A program made the translations under genes and the position numbers. From Streptomyces sp. MS191 (GTDB lineage: Bacteria; Actinomycetota; Actinomycetes; Streptomycetales; Streptomycetaceae): a stretch of DNA of 45,950 bases. Shown piece after piece: positions 1 to 8,100 of the stretch (its first letter is position 1; every line of letters starts with the position of its first letter). The stretch is from positions 117,747 through 163,696 of the forward strand of contig NZ_RDBI01000054.1 in NCBI RefSeq assembly GCF_008042125.1, read 5' to 3'. Under the pieces are notes generated by a model. That model saw only the letters and a program-made list of their open reading frames with translations. It searched no databases and was not told the DNA's origin.

Positions 1-166
1 GCCGGCACGCGGTCTCCCGGCGGACCGGGGGCCGCTCCGGCGCGGTCACGCGCCTCCTCGCGCGGGGCCGCGGCGGGGCGGCCGTCCGGCGGGCTGACCG
101 CATCGTGAGATCCGTGTCCACGGGACGGGGCCGGTGTGGGAGACTGCGGGCGTGCTCGCTACCACC

Positions 167-208
167 ATGATTATCGGCAGCAGCGCGCCGGTCCGCAGTG
201 ACCGCTGA
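167..208 (+). CDS. Candidate 13-aa leader peptide upstream of cimA
   Basis: A short ATG-initiated frame reads MIIGSSAPVRSDR and stops 54 nt before an intrinsic terminator. It has two isoleucine codons directly after the start. Because cimA feeds isoleucine synthesis, this could be an attenuation leader peptide. There is no good Shine-Dalgarno sequence just upstream, so it would have to be leaderless or weakly translated. An alternative pairing exists between 222-229 (ccccgcgg) and the 3' arm of the terminator (273-282), which would exclude the terminator hairpin. The frame may equally be chance. Confidence 0.3.
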   Translation: MIIGSSAPVRSDR

Positions 209-262
209 CCCGTGGCTCGATCCCCGCGGCAGTGGACACCGTGCCCCAGACCCGCGCGCAGA

Positions 263-288
263 CCTCTCGCACCCGCGAGGGGTTTTTT
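263..288 (+). terminator. Intrinsic terminator upstream of cimA
   Basis: The stem cctctcgc/gcgagggg (one G-T wobble, loop accc) is followed directly by six T residues. It either ends the gene lying before the window or works as an attenuator for cimA. Confidence 0.75.
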
Positions 289-326
289 CGTTTTCCGGCC
301 CCACCACGGCCGGAGACGGACGGCGC

Positions 327-355
327 GTGAAAATGGGGGCAAGTGGATCCATACC
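327..355 (+). promoter_or_regulatory. Possible cimA promoter
   Basis: GTGAAA and CATACC hexamers are separated by 17 nt. They lie between the terminator at 263-288 and the cimA start, which would give a leader of about 30 nt. Both hexamers are imperfect. If this promoter is real, the upstream terminator belongs to the previous transcript and is not an attenuator. Confidence 0.3.
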
Positions 356-390
356 TTCCGGAGCCACATCCGACAGGAGCCATCACAGTC

Positions 391-2007
391 ATGACCACGG
401 AGACCGACGCGAGCCCGCGTCCCGACGACAGCTTCCATGTCTTCGACACCACGCTGCGCGACGGGGCGCAGCGCGAGGGCATCAACCTCACCGTCGCGGA
501 CAAGCTGACCATCGCGCGGCACCTCGACGAGTTCGGCGTGGGCTTCATCGAGGGCGGTTGGCCCGGCGCCAACCCGCGTGACACGGAGTTCTTCGCCCGT
601 GCCCGGCAGGAGATCGACTTCCGGCACGCACAGCTCGTCGCCTTCGGCGCGACCCGCCGGGCCGGAGGCAGCGCCGCCGACGACCCGCAGGTCAAGGCCC
701 TCCTCGACTCCGGCGCCCCGGTGATCACGCTCGTCGCCAAGTCCCACGACCGGCACGTCGAACTCGCCCTGCGGACCACCCTGGACGAGAACCTGGAGAT
801 GGTCCGCGACACCGTCGCGCACCTGCGCTCCCAGGGCCGCCGGGTCTTCGTCGACTGCGAGCACTTCTTCGACGGCTACAAGGCCAACCCGCAGTACGCG
901 AAGGCCGTCGTCCGCGCGGCCCACGAGTCCGGCGCCGACGTCGTCATCCTCTGCGACACCAACGGCGGCATGCTCCCCGCCCAGATCCAGGCCGTGGTGG
1001 CCACCGTCCTCGCCGACACCGGCGCCCGACTCGGCATCCACGCCCAGGACGACACCGGCTGCGCCGTCGCCAACACCCTGGCCGCCGTCGACGCCGGCGC
1101 CACCCACGTCCAGTGCACCGCCAACGGCTACGGCGAGCGCGTCGGCAACGCCAACCTCTTCCCGGTCGTCGCGGCCCTGGAACTCAAGTACGGCAAGACG
1201 GTCCTGCCCCCGGGCGCGCTCGCCGAGATGACCCGGATCTCCCACGCCATCGCCGAGGTCGTCAACCTGACGCCCTCCACCCACCAGCCCTATGTGGGTG
1301 TCTCCGCCTTCGCCCACAAGGCCGGACTGCACGCCTCCGCCATCAAGGTCGACCCCGACCTGTACCAGCACATCGACCCCGAGCAGGTCGGCAACACCAT
1401 GCGGATGCTCGTCTCCGACATGGCCGGACGCGCCTCCATCGAGCTCAAGGGCAAGGAACTGGGCGTCGACCTCGGTGGCGACCGCGAGCTCGTCGGCCGG
1501 GTGGTCGAGCGGGTCAAGGAGCGCGAACTCCGGGGCTACACCTACGAGGCCGCGGACGCCTCCTTCGAACTGCTGCTCCGCGAGGAGGCGGAGGGCCGGG
1601 CCCGCCGCTACTTCCGCACGGAGTCCTGGCGCGCGATCGTCGAGGACCGGCCCGACGGCACCCACGCCAACGAGGCCACCGTGAAGCTCTGGGCCAAGGG
1701 CGAGCGGATCGTCGCCACCGCCGAGGGCAACGGACCCGTCAACGCCCTCGACCGGGCGATGCGGGTCGGCCTGGAGCGGATCTACCCGCAGCTCGCCAAG
1801 TTCGAGCTGGTGGACTACAAGGTCCGCATCCTGGAGGGGCGCCACGGCACCGAGTCCACGACCCGGGTCCTGATCACCACCAGCGACGGCAACGGCGAGT
1901 GGTCGACCGTCGGCGTCGGCGAGAACGTCATCGCCGCCTCCTGGCAGGCCCTGGAGGACGCCTTCACCTACGGACTGCTGCGGGTGGGCATCGACCCGGC
2001 CGAGTAG
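391..2007 (+). CDS. cimA: Citramalate synthase (LeuA/HMGL-like family)
   Basis: A 538-aa acyltransferase of the alpha-isopropylmalate synthase/homocitrate synthase family. CimA condenses pyruvate with acetyl-CoA to citramalate, a threonine-independent route to 2-oxobutyrate and isoleucine. The HMGL-like TIM barrel begins with the signature DTTLRDGAQREG (residues 19-30), including the metal-binding Asp and the catalytic Arg. The metal-binding HAQDD region follows near residue 218, and a LeuA dimerisation/regulatory domain occupies roughly the last 150 residues. The ATG at 391 is preferred because aggag lies at 375-379; upstream GTG starts would add residues without a ribosome site. The length matches cimA-type rather than the longer LeuA enzymes. 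Substrate preference is inferred from family resemblance; a 2-isopropylmalate synthase-like activity cannot be excluded from sequence. Confidence 0.9.
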   Translation: MTTETDASPRPDDSFHVFDTTLRDGAQREGINLTVADKLTIARHLDEFGVGFIEGGWPGANPRDTEFFARARQEIDFRHAQLVAFGATRRAGGSAADDPQVKALLDSGAPVITLVAKSHDRHVELALRTTLDENLEMVRDTVAHLRSQGRRVFVDCEHFFDGYKANPQYAKAVVRAAHESGADVVILCDTNGGMLPAQIQAVVATVLADTGARLGIHAQDDTGCAVANTLAAVDAGATHVQCTANGYGERVGNANLFPVVAALELKYGKTVLPPGALAEMTRISHAIAEVVNLTPSTHQPYVGVSAFAHKAGLHASAIKVDPDLYQHIDPEQVGNTMRMLVSDMAGRASIELKGKELGVDLGGDRELVGRVVERVKERELRGYTYEAADASFELLLREEAEGRARRYFRTESWRAIVEDRPDGTHANEATVKLWAKGERIVATAEGNGPVNALDRAMRVGLERIYPQLAKFELVDYKVRILEGRHGTESTTRVLITTSDGNGEWSTVGVGENVIAASWQALEDAFTYGLLRVGIDPAE

Positions 2008-2048
2008 CCGCGCGTCGTACCGGTTCTCCGGGCCCGGTACACCCCAGC

Positions 2049-4403
2049 ATGTCCGATATGACTGGTCATATCTTCCGTGCGGCGCGGACGGGCACGGCGG
2101 CGGCCGTCGCGGCCGGCGCCGTCCTCACCGGATGCCTCACCGCGACAGCGACAGCCGCCGGGCCCGCGACCGCACGGCCCCCGGGCCCGGTGCGCGTCAC
2201 CGCCTCCCCGGTCACCACCGTGGCCGAGGGGGGCACGGCCCGCATCCGTCTCACCGTCGACGCGGCCCGCCCCCTGGCGCGCCCGGTGACGGTCCGGTGG
2301 ACGACCTCCGCACCCGCGCGCGCCACCGGCCCCGGCCCGTCGGCGCGCGGCGGGGCGGCGGCCGCGCCGGGTCCGGTCACGCGTGCGGCGGCCGCCTCGC
2401 CCGGACGGGACTACCGGGCGGCCTCCGGCACGGTCACCTTCCCCGCCGGCAGCCGGCCCGGAGCCGTACGGACCGTCGCGGTCGCCACCCTCCGCGACCG
2501 CGTCCCCGAGGTCGCCGAGGCCGTCCCGGTCGCCCTCGACGTCACCGGGGCCGCGGGCCCCGAACGCCACCCGGTGGTCGTCGTCGACGCGCACGGGCTG
2601 CCGTACCTCGACCCGGGACTCCCCGTCCGGGAGCGGGTCGCCGACCTCCTCGGGCGGATGACCCTCGCCGAGAAGGCCGGCCAGATGACCCAGGCCGGCC
2701 GCAACACCCTCGCCGCCCACGAGGACATCACCTCCTACGCCCTGGGCTCGGTGATCTACGAGGCGGAAGCGGCCGGCTCACCGGCGCAGCCCCCGGCGGC
2801 CTGGCGGAAGGTCACCGACACCTATCAGTGGTACGCGCGCGCCACCCGGCTGCAGATCCCGCTGCTCCTGGCCACCGACGCCGTGCACGGACACTCCTTC
2901 GTGCGGGGCGCCACCGTCATGCCGCACAACATCGGGCTCGGCGCCGCTCGGGACCCCGCTCTCGTCGAGCGACTCGCCGCGATCACCGCCGAGGAGGTGC
3001 GGGCCACCGGGATCGCCTGGAACTTCGCGCCCTGCGTGTGCGTCGTGCGGGACGTGCGCTGGGGCCGCACCTACGAGTCCTTCGGGGAGGACCCGGAGCT
3101 CGTCTCCTCGCTGGCGGTCGCCGTCCGGGGGCTCCAGGGCGCCGCCGACGGCCGGGACCTCGCCCGCAACGACAAGGTGCTCGCCACCGCCAAGCATTTC
3201 GTCGGCGACGGCGGCACCGCCTACGGCTCCGGCCGTCCGCCGTACCTCATCGACCAGGGCGTCACCCGGATCGACCGGGGCGAGCTGGACGCCGTGCACG
3301 TCGCCCCCTTCCGGCAGGCGATCGGCCTCGGCGCGGGGGCGGTCATGCCCTCCTTCTCCTCGCTCGAACTGACCGGGGAGCGCGGCGGGCCGGTGAAGAT
3401 GCACTCCCACGGCGAGATGATCAGCGGCCTGCTGAAGAGCGAGCTCGGGTTCCGGGGCATCGTCGTCAGCGACTGGGAGGCCGTCGACCAGATGCCGGGG
3501 GACGCCGTCAGCGACGTGCGGGACGCGGTCAACGCCGGCATCGACATGAACATGGCCCCGCTCACGTACAAGGAGTTCGGCCGGACCGTCGTCGACGAGG
3601 TCGCCGCCGGCCGGATCCTGGCCGCCCGGATCGACGAGGCCGTCGGCCGGGTGCTCGAGCAGAAGTTCCGGCTCGGGCTCTTCGAGAAGCCGTACGCCGA
3701 CACCACCCACCTGGCCGGGATCGGCTCCGCCGAGCACCGGGCCGCGGCCCGGGAGGCCGTCGCCCGCTCGCAGGTCCTCCTGAAGAACGGCGGGAGCCTG
3801 CTGCCGCTGCGGACCGGGCAGCGGGTGTACGTCGCCGGCTCCAACGCCGACGACCTCGCCCACCAGGCGGGCGGCTGGACCGTCGGATGGCAGGGCGCCG
3901 GCGACCGGGCGATCCAGGGCACCACCATCCTGGACGGCATCCGCAGAGCCGATCCGCGGGCGCGGGTCACCTACTCCGAGGACGCCTCGGCGCCCACCGC
4001 CGGACACGACGTGGGCGTGGTCGTCGTCGGCGAGACGCCGTACGCGGAGGGGGTCGGCGACGTCGGCGTCAACGGCCACGACCTGGAACTGTCCGAGGAC
4101 GACGGGAAGGCCGTCGACCGGGTCTGCGCCGCGATGCGGTGCGCGGTGCTGGTCGTGTCCGGGCGGCCGCAGCTCCTCGGCGACCGGCTCGGAAGGATCG
4201 ACGCGCTGGTCGCCTCCTGGCTGCCGGGCAGCGAGGGCGACGGCGTCGCCGACGTGCTCTACGGCAGGCGGGCCTTCTCCGGGCGCCTGCCCGTGTCCTG
4301 GCCGCGCTCCGCCGAGCAGCTGCCGCTGAACGCCGGCGACCGCGGCTACGACCCGCAGTTCCCGTACGGCTGGGGTCTCACCACCAGGGCCGTCGCGCCC
4401 TGA
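2049..4403 (+). CDS. Exported GH3 beta-glucosidase with N-terminal Calx-beta domain
   Basis: A 784-aa exported glycoside hydrolase. A short basic n-region and hydrophobic segment lead to AVLTGC (Cys29), a plausible lipobox, so it may be a lipoprotein. Residues ~45-175 resemble a Calx-beta domain (EGGTARIRLTV, then FPAG followed by a repeated valine strand pattern). The GH3 N-terminal barrel starts near residue 190 (RMTLAEKAGQMTQ) and includes ATDAVHGH, WGRTYESFGEDP and the nucleophile motif IVVSDWEA with Asp475. The GH3 C-terminal domain (LLKNGGSLLPL, FSGRLPVSWP) completes the protein. The family releases glucose from beta-glucan oligosaccharides; the exact linkage cannot be told. The fusion to a Calx-beta module is less usual and suggests calcium-dependent adhesion or carbohydrate contact. 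Alternative start: ATG 2058. Confidence 0.87.
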   Translation: MSDMTGHIFRAARTGTAAAVAAGAVLTGCLTATATAAGPATARPPGPVRVTASPVTTVAEGGTARIRLTVDAARPLARPVTVRWTTSAPARATGPGPSARGGAAAAPGPVTRAAAASPGRDYRAASGTVTFPAGSRPGAVRTVAVATLRDRVPEVAEAVPVALDVTGAAGPERHPVVVVDAHGLPYLDPGLPVRERVADLLGRMTLAEKAGQMTQAGRNTLAAHEDITSYALGSVIYEAEAAGSPAQPPAAWRKVTDTYQWYARATRLQIPLLLATDAVHGHSFVRGATVMPHNIGLGAARDPALVERLAAITAEEVRATGIAWNFAPCVCVVRDVRWGRTYESFGEDPELVSSLAVAVRGLQGAADGRDLARNDKVLATAKHFVGDGGTAYGSGRPPYLIDQGVTRIDRGELDAVHVAPFRQAIGLGAGAVMPSFSSLELTGERGGPVKMHSHGEMISGLLKSELGFRGIVVSDWEAVDQMPGDAVSDVRDAVNAGIDMNMAPLTYKEFGRTVVDEVAAGRILAARIDEAVGRVLEQKFRLGLFEKPYADTTHLAGIGSAEHRAAAREAVARSQVLLKNGGSLLPLRTGQRVYVAGSNADDLAHQAGGWTVGWQGAGDRAIQGTTILDGIRRADPRARVTYSEDASAPTAGHDVGVVVVGETPYAEGVGDVGVNGHDLELSEDDGKAVDRVCAAMRCAVLVVSGRPQLLGDRLGRIDALVASWLPGSEGDGVADVLYGRRAFSGRLPVSWPRSAEQLPLNAGDRGYDPQFPYGWGLTTRAVAP
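2055..2072. promoter_or_regulatory. 18-bp palindrome over the start of the GH3 gene
   Basis: GATATGAC-TG-GTCATATC is a perfect 8+8 inverted repeat beginning 6 nt after the proposed ATG at 2049. A TACACC hexamer at 2038-2043 could be a -10 box, which would put the palindrome just downstream of the transcription start. That is a repressor-operator position. The arms are AT-rich against a very GC-rich background. The regulator is unknown. Confidence 0.5.
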
Positions 4404-4462
4404 CCGTACAGCCGTCCGATCGACAGGTCTGAATGTGCCTCTTTAGGGGTAATCGAGGTGGT

Positions 4463-5800
4463 ATGAGGACGAGGATTCCCGTGCTGTCGGCCGTCGGCGG
4501 ACTGCTCATGCTGCTGCTGCTCCTGGTCCTGGCCCCGACCGCGGGGGCCAGGGCCACGGGGATCCCCGACGCCGCCGACGCGCTGAAGCAGGGCCCGGTC
4601 TACGTCGACCCCGGCGCGGCGGACCAGATGTCCCCCGCGCAGGCGGACGCCCTCGCCCGGAAGATCAAGGACGCGGACAAGGCGCTGTTCGTCGCGGTCC
4701 TGCCCGCGAACGACCAGTTCCCGGCCGGCAACCTGCTGCGGAACCTGCGCACCGAGACCGGCGTGACCGGCCTCTACGCGGTCCGCCTCGGCGACGGCTT
4801 CGACGCCGGCGCCGACCGCGCGGTCATGTCCCGGGCCGCCGTCGACAACCTCGTCACCTCGGTGCGCCAGCCCGGCGTGGACGCCGTCACCGAGCTGAAC
4901 AACTTCGTCGACCAGGCCCTGCCGACGATGCGCGGCTCCGCCCCGGCCTCCTGGAGCGGCGTCGGCGGCTCGAGTGACGGCGTTCCGGTCGGCGGACTGA
5001 TCACCCTCGGCGCGGTCGTCGTCGCGGGCGGCGCCGGCGCCTACGCGATCACCCGGCGCAACCGCCTCCGCAAGGAGGCCGAGGAGCGAGCGGCCCTCGA
5101 CAAGCTCCGGGTCGTCGTCGACGAGGACATCACCGCCTTCGGCGAGGAGCTGGAGCACCTGGACTTCCACCCGGCCGAGCCCGGCGCCGACGACGCCATG
5201 CGCGGCGACTACGAACGCGCCCTCGACGCCTACGACAAGGCCAAGTCCCTGATGGGCTCCGCCACCCGCCCGCACGACGTCCGGCCGGTGACCGAGCAGC
5301 TGGAGGACGGCCGGTTCTCGCTCGCGGTCCTGGCCGCGCGGCGGGAGTCCCTCCCCCTGCCCGAACGCCGGTCCCCGTGCTTCTTCGACCCGCGCCACGG
5401 CCCCTCGACCGAGGACCGCGTCTGGACCCCGGCCGGCGGCGCCACCCGCGAGGTGCCGGTCTGCGCCGCCGACGCCGCCCGCCTGGACGACGGCCGCGAC
5501 CCGATGACCCGCACCGTCGACGCCGACGGCGTCCGCCGCCCGTACTGGGAGGCGGGCCCGGCCTACGGCCCCTGGGCGGGCGGCTACTTCGGCGGCATGC
5601 TCCCCGGCCTCCTCGTCGGCACCATGCTCGGCTCGATGCTCGCCACCCCGGCCTACGCCTCCGAGTACGGCGGCGGCGACTTCCAGGGCGGCGACTTCTC
5701 CGGCGGTGACTTCAGCTCCGGCGACTTCGGTTCGGGCGACTTCGGCGGCGGCGGCGACTTCGGTGGTGGCGGCGGGTTCGACGGCGGCGGCGGGTTCTGA
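4463..5800 (+). CDS. TPM-like membrane protein with Gly/Asp/Phe-repeat tail
   Basis: A 445-aa protein with an N-terminal signal or anchor (GGLLMLLLLLVLAPTAGA). It has an extracytoplasmic alpha/beta domain (~30-165) that looks like a TPM (YgcG/psb32) domain, including VYVDPGAADQMS and LFVAVLPAND. A second membrane segment (~180-200) and basic stop-transfer residues (RRNRLRK) follow, then a cytoplasmic helical region. A third hydrophobic stretch (GMLPGLLVGTMLGSMLA) precedes a tail of GGDF/SGDF/GGGG repeats. TPM proteins have been linked to membrane-complex maintenance, but no function can be assigned here. ATG 4463 was chosen because GAGG lies just upstream; an in-frame ATG at 4433 would add ten residues. 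It is transcribed codirectionally with the GH3 gene, 59 nt downstream. Confidence 0.75.
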   Translation: MRTRIPVLSAVGGLLMLLLLLVLAPTAGARATGIPDAADALKQGPVYVDPGAADQMSPAQADALARKIKDADKALFVAVLPANDQFPAGNLLRNLRTETGVTGLYAVRLGDGFDAGADRAVMSRAAVDNLVTSVRQPGVDAVTELNNFVDQALPTMRGSAPASWSGVGGSSDGVPVGGLITLGAVVVAGGAGAYAITRRNRLRKEAEERAALDKLRVVVDEDITAFGEELEHLDFHPAEPGADDAMRGDYERALDAYDKAKSLMGSATRPHDVRPVTEQLEDGRFSLAVLAARRESLPLPERRSPCFFDPRHGPSTEDRVWTPAGGATREVPVCAADAARLDDGRDPMTRTVDADGVRRPYWEAGPAYGPWAGGYFGGMLPGLLVGTMLGSMLATPAYASEYGGGDFQGGDFSGGDFSSGDFGSGDFGGGGDFGGGGGFDGGGGF

Positions 5801-5814
5801 CGTCGACACCGGTC

Positions 5815-5846
5815 GGCCGCGGTCGGGGATCGCCCCGGCCGCGGCC
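5815..5846. terminator. Bidirectional terminator hairpin
   Basis: A 14-bp stem (ggccgcggtcgggg / ccccggccgcggcc, one G-T wobble, loop atcg) lies between the convergent TPM-like gene and the clamp paralogue. There is no U tract, which is common for Streptomyces terminators. Confidence 0.6.
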
Positions 5847-5848
5847 GG

Positions 5849-6979
5849 TCACACCAGCGGCGCCCGGACCGACATCAGCAGGTGCCGGTGGGCGGTGCCC
5901 GACGCGTCGGTGAGCAGGGCGCGCTGCCCCGGTCCGAGGAGTCCGAAGCGGACGGAGTCCGAGGCGAAGCTGTGCAGCGCGTCCAGCAGGTACCCGGGAT
6001 GGAAGGCGACCGTCAGGGACTCCGCGCCCTCCAGGACGGCCGGCAGGCGCTGGGAGGCCACGTCGTCCTCGTACCCCGCCCGCAGGTGGACGGCGTCCTC
6101 GGTGAAGTGGAGCTGGACCGGGCTGTCGCCCTCGGCGACCACCGCGACCCGGCCCACCGCCTCCGTCAGCGGCGCCAGCGCCGTCTCGGCGACCGCGTGC
6201 CCGCCGAGCGTGAAGAGCTTCTCGTGGCGGGGGAGGCGCCCGTCGAGCAGCCGGGTGGTGGTGCGGGTGCGCGCACTCTCGAAGCCGATCGAGCCGGCGT
6301 CCAGGGCCAGCCGGACCGGCTCCGCCGTGGTCAGGGAACGGGCGATCTCGGTCAGCCGGCGGGCGGGCACCACCACGTCGATCCCCTCGGCCGCGGCGCC
6401 GTCCGCGCCCGCCGCGTTCTCGACGGGCTCCGGCTTCCACTCCAGCGCCCGCACCGCGTAGCGGTACCGGTCGGTCGCGGCCAGCGTCATGGTGGTGCCG
6501 TCCAGCGCGAGCCGGATGCCCGTCAGGACCGGCAGCGAGTCGTCCCGGCCCGCCGCCACCGCGACCTGGGCGACCGCCTGGGCGAACGCCCCGGCCTCCA
6601 CCGTGCCCCGGAACACGGGCAGCGCCGGCTGCGCGGGGTAGTCGTCCAGGGGCAGCAGGGAGAGCCCGAACCGGGCGCCGCCGCCGGTCACCGAGAGCCG
6701 CGCCCCCTCGATCGCGCACTCGACCGTGCCCCGGGGGAGCACCTTGCAGATGTCGAGCAGCCGGCGTCCCAGCACGAGGGCCCGGCCGTCCCGGTCGGTG
6801 TCCGCCGCCAGCTCGACGCGGGCCGAGGCCTCGTAGTCCCGGCCGGAGATCCGCAGCCCGCCGTCCGCCGCCTCCAGGAGCAGCCCGCCCAGCACGGGTA
6901 CGGGCGAGCGGGCGGGCAGGACGCGGGACGCCCAGGCCACGGCTTCGGTCAACGCGCTGCTGTCGATACGGAATTCCAT
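5849..6979 (-). CDS. DNA polymerase III beta-clamp paralogue (DnaN-like)
   Basis: A 376-aa protein of the usual beta-clamp length with three similar domains: MEFRIDSSALTEAVAWASRVLP, then the VEAGAFAQAVAQVAVAAGRD region, and a third ending in HLLMSVRAPLV. The clamp fold encircles DNA and tethers polymerases and repair enzymes. The C-terminal MSVRA replaces the common MPMRL-type ending that helps form the partner-binding pocket, so partner binding may differ. Streptomyces carry their housekeeping dnaN beside dnaA; this copy is away from that locus and next to polysaccharide hydrolases, so it is most likely the second, divergent clamp known from some Streptomyces genomes. The ATG at 6979 gives the standard clamp N-terminus; a longer GTG-initiated form to 7009 is possible. 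Confidence 0.85.
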   Translation of the reverse strand: MEFRIDSSALTEAVAWASRVLPARSPVPVLGGLLLEAADGGLRISGRDYEASARVELAADTDRDGRALVLGRRLLDICKVLPRGTVECAIEGARLSVTGGGARFGLSLLPLDDYPAQPALPVFRGTVEAGAFAQAVAQVAVAAGRDDSLPVLTGIRLALDGTTMTLAATDRYRYAVRALEWKPEPVENAAGADGAAAEGIDVVVPARRLTEIARSLTTAEPVRLALDAGSIGFESARTRTTTRLLDGRLPRHEKLFTLGGHAVAETALAPLTEAVGRVAVVAEGDSPVQLHFTEDAVHLRAGYEDDVASQRLPAVLEGAESLTVAFHPGYLLDALHSFASDSVRFGLLGPGQRALLTDASGTAHRHLLMSVRAPLV

Positions 6980-7068
6980 GGCGCGGACGCTAGCCAACGC
7001 CACTGACAACGCCCCCGGCCCGCGCGGCCGGCCCGGTGGGGTCCGGTGCCGGGACGGCCGGCGGAACG

Positions 7069-7108
7069 CCGAGCGCCCGCCCTTCCGCTGATGCGGAGGG
7101 CGGGCGCG
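7069..7108 (-). terminator. Terminator downstream of the YceI gene
   Basis: A long hairpin pairs gcgcccgccct(t)ccgc with gcggagggcgggcgc around a tgat loop (one bulged T). It lies 35 nt after the YceI stop codon and before the clamp-paralogue promoter region. Confidence 0.65.
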
Positions 7109-7142
7109 CTCGGTGAGCTCGCCCCTCAGGGGGCGGCGGGGC

Positions 7143-7760
7143 TCAGGCGGCGTTCTTGATCGCGGAGATGTCGAAGTTCAGCTTCACCTTGTCGCTGACC
7201 ATCACACCGCCGGTCTCCAGGGCCGCGTTCCAGGTCAGACCCCAGTCGGAGCGCAGGATCTCGGCCGAGCCCTCGAAGCCGACGCGCTCGTTGCCGTAGA
7301 CGTCCGTGGCCGTGCCGTTGAACTCCAGGTCGATCGAGAGCGGGCGGGTGACGTCCTTGATGGTCAGGTCGCCGGTGACGCGGTACTTGTCGCCGCCGAG
7401 CTGCGCCGCCTCGGTGGAGCGGAAGCTCATCAGCGGGAACTGCTCGGCGTCGAAGAAGTCGCCGCTCTTCAGGTGGCCGTCGCGGTCGGCGATGCCCGTG
7501 TCGATGGAGGCGATCGTGACGTCGATCGAGGCGGCGGAGGCGCCCGGGTTCGAGCCGTCCAGCGACAGTGTGCCCTCGTGCTCGCCGAAGGAGCCGCGCA
7601 CGTTGGTGACCATCGCGTGGCGGACCGTGAAGCCGATGCTGCTGTGGGCCGGGTCGATGGTGTATTCGCCGGTCAGCGCGGCGAGGGCCGGGTCGACGGG
7701 GAGGGTGGCGACGGCGGTGGCGGTGGCGGCGGTGTCGTTCTTGCGGCTGAAGATGCCCAT
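7143..7760 (-). CDS. YceI family protein
   Basis: A 205-aa YceI/polyprenyl-binding lipocalin-like protein. Motifs include YTIDPAHSSIGFTVRHAMVTNVRG, then FDAEQFPLMSF, DLTIKDVTRPL and GFEGSAEILRSDWGL; together they cover the whole YceI beta-barrel. Family members bind isoprenoid-type lipids and often respond to acid, osmotic or quinone stress. Unlike Gram-negative YceI there is no signal peptide; the N-terminus (MGIFSRKND) suggests a cytoplasmic protein. The start is firm: AAGGAG lies 7 nt before ATG 7760. The gene is monocistronic with its own promoter and operator-like repeats. Confidence 0.9.
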   Translation of the reverse strand: MGIFSRKNDTAATATAVATLPVDPALAALTGEYTIDPAHSSIGFTVRHAMVTNVRGSFGEHEGTLSLDGSNPGASAASIDVTIASIDTGIADRDGHLKSGDFFDAEQFPLMSFRSTEAAQLGGDKYRVTGDLTIKDVTRPLSIDLEFNGTATDVYGNERVGFEGSAEILRSDWGLTWNAALETGGVMVSDKVKLNFDISAIKNAA

Positions 7761-7812
7761 GACGTGCTCCTTGGGGACGGTGCGCGGGGAGGCGGCACTT
7801 GTGTTCGGTTCG

Positions 7813-7862
7813 GTTGAACCTTCAACGAGATTGACTGTAGACCCATTCCGTTCAAAGTTCAA
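7813..7862 (-). promoter_or_regulatory. YceI promoter with TTGAA/TTCAA operator-like repeats
   Basis: On the minus strand, -35 TTGAAC (7862-7857) is followed by a 17-nt spacer and -10 TACAGT (7839-7834). A GTTGAA-CC-TTCAAC inverted repeat (7813-7826) covers the expected start site. The -35 region itself reads TTGAAC-TTTGAAC (7850-7862), a direct repeat of the same half-site. This layout suggests a MarR- or TetR-type repressor binding both sites; the regulator is not next door. Confidence 0.6.
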
Positions 7863-8100
7863 CATCTTCTGGATTTCTTTCCGCTTCCCGGTCCCGCGGC
7901 CCTTCCCGCGGCCCGACCCGCCCCGCTTCCCGGGCCGCGGAACCACCGGCCGTCCGGCCCGTCCGACGCCCCGCGATCCCGGGCCACGGCCCGCCTCCCG
8001 CGACCGGACTTGGACTAAGCGACGGCGGTTCTTGGACTGCCGGGGCCGCCGTGCCGCCATCTCGTTGACGGTCCCGTGCCGCCCGGGCCAACTAGTCCCC
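7863..8100. other. Divergent intergenic region before the GH101 gene
   Basis: This region separates the YceI promoter from the GH101 start. Three GGACT elements (8006-8010, 8012-8016, 8034-8038), two as TTGGACT, lie 63-95 nt before the GH101 ATG. I see no convincing promoter hexamers or Shine-Dalgarno sequence for the GH101 gene. Confidence 0.4.

Noticed and set aside
2-97. Possible C-terminal tail of an upstream gene (frame 2, stop at 95-97)
   Set aside because: The 31 residues are a Pro/Arg/Gly run typical of random GC-rich sequence; nothing identifies it as the end of ilvE or another gene.
46-1845. Long open frame antisense to cimA (599 codons)
   Set aside because: It mirrors the codon-position GC bias of cimA, starts without a ribosome site and shows no recognisable domain. 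Similar antisense frames over the GH101 gene (8155-11943), the PL8 gene (12039-14645) and both cvnA genes (17863-21495, 22721-26851) were rejected for the same reason.
2017-2040. Terminator between cimA and the GH3 gene
   Set aside because: gtaccgg/ccggtac forms only a 7-bp stem with a 10-nt loop and no U tract, and it overlaps the probable GH3 promoter; too weak to call.
8006-8038. DasR-like site upstream of the GH101 gene
   Set aside because: TTGGACTAAGC matches the dre consensus at only about 9 of 16 positions, too weak to claim, although the neighbouring PL8 gene has a good site.
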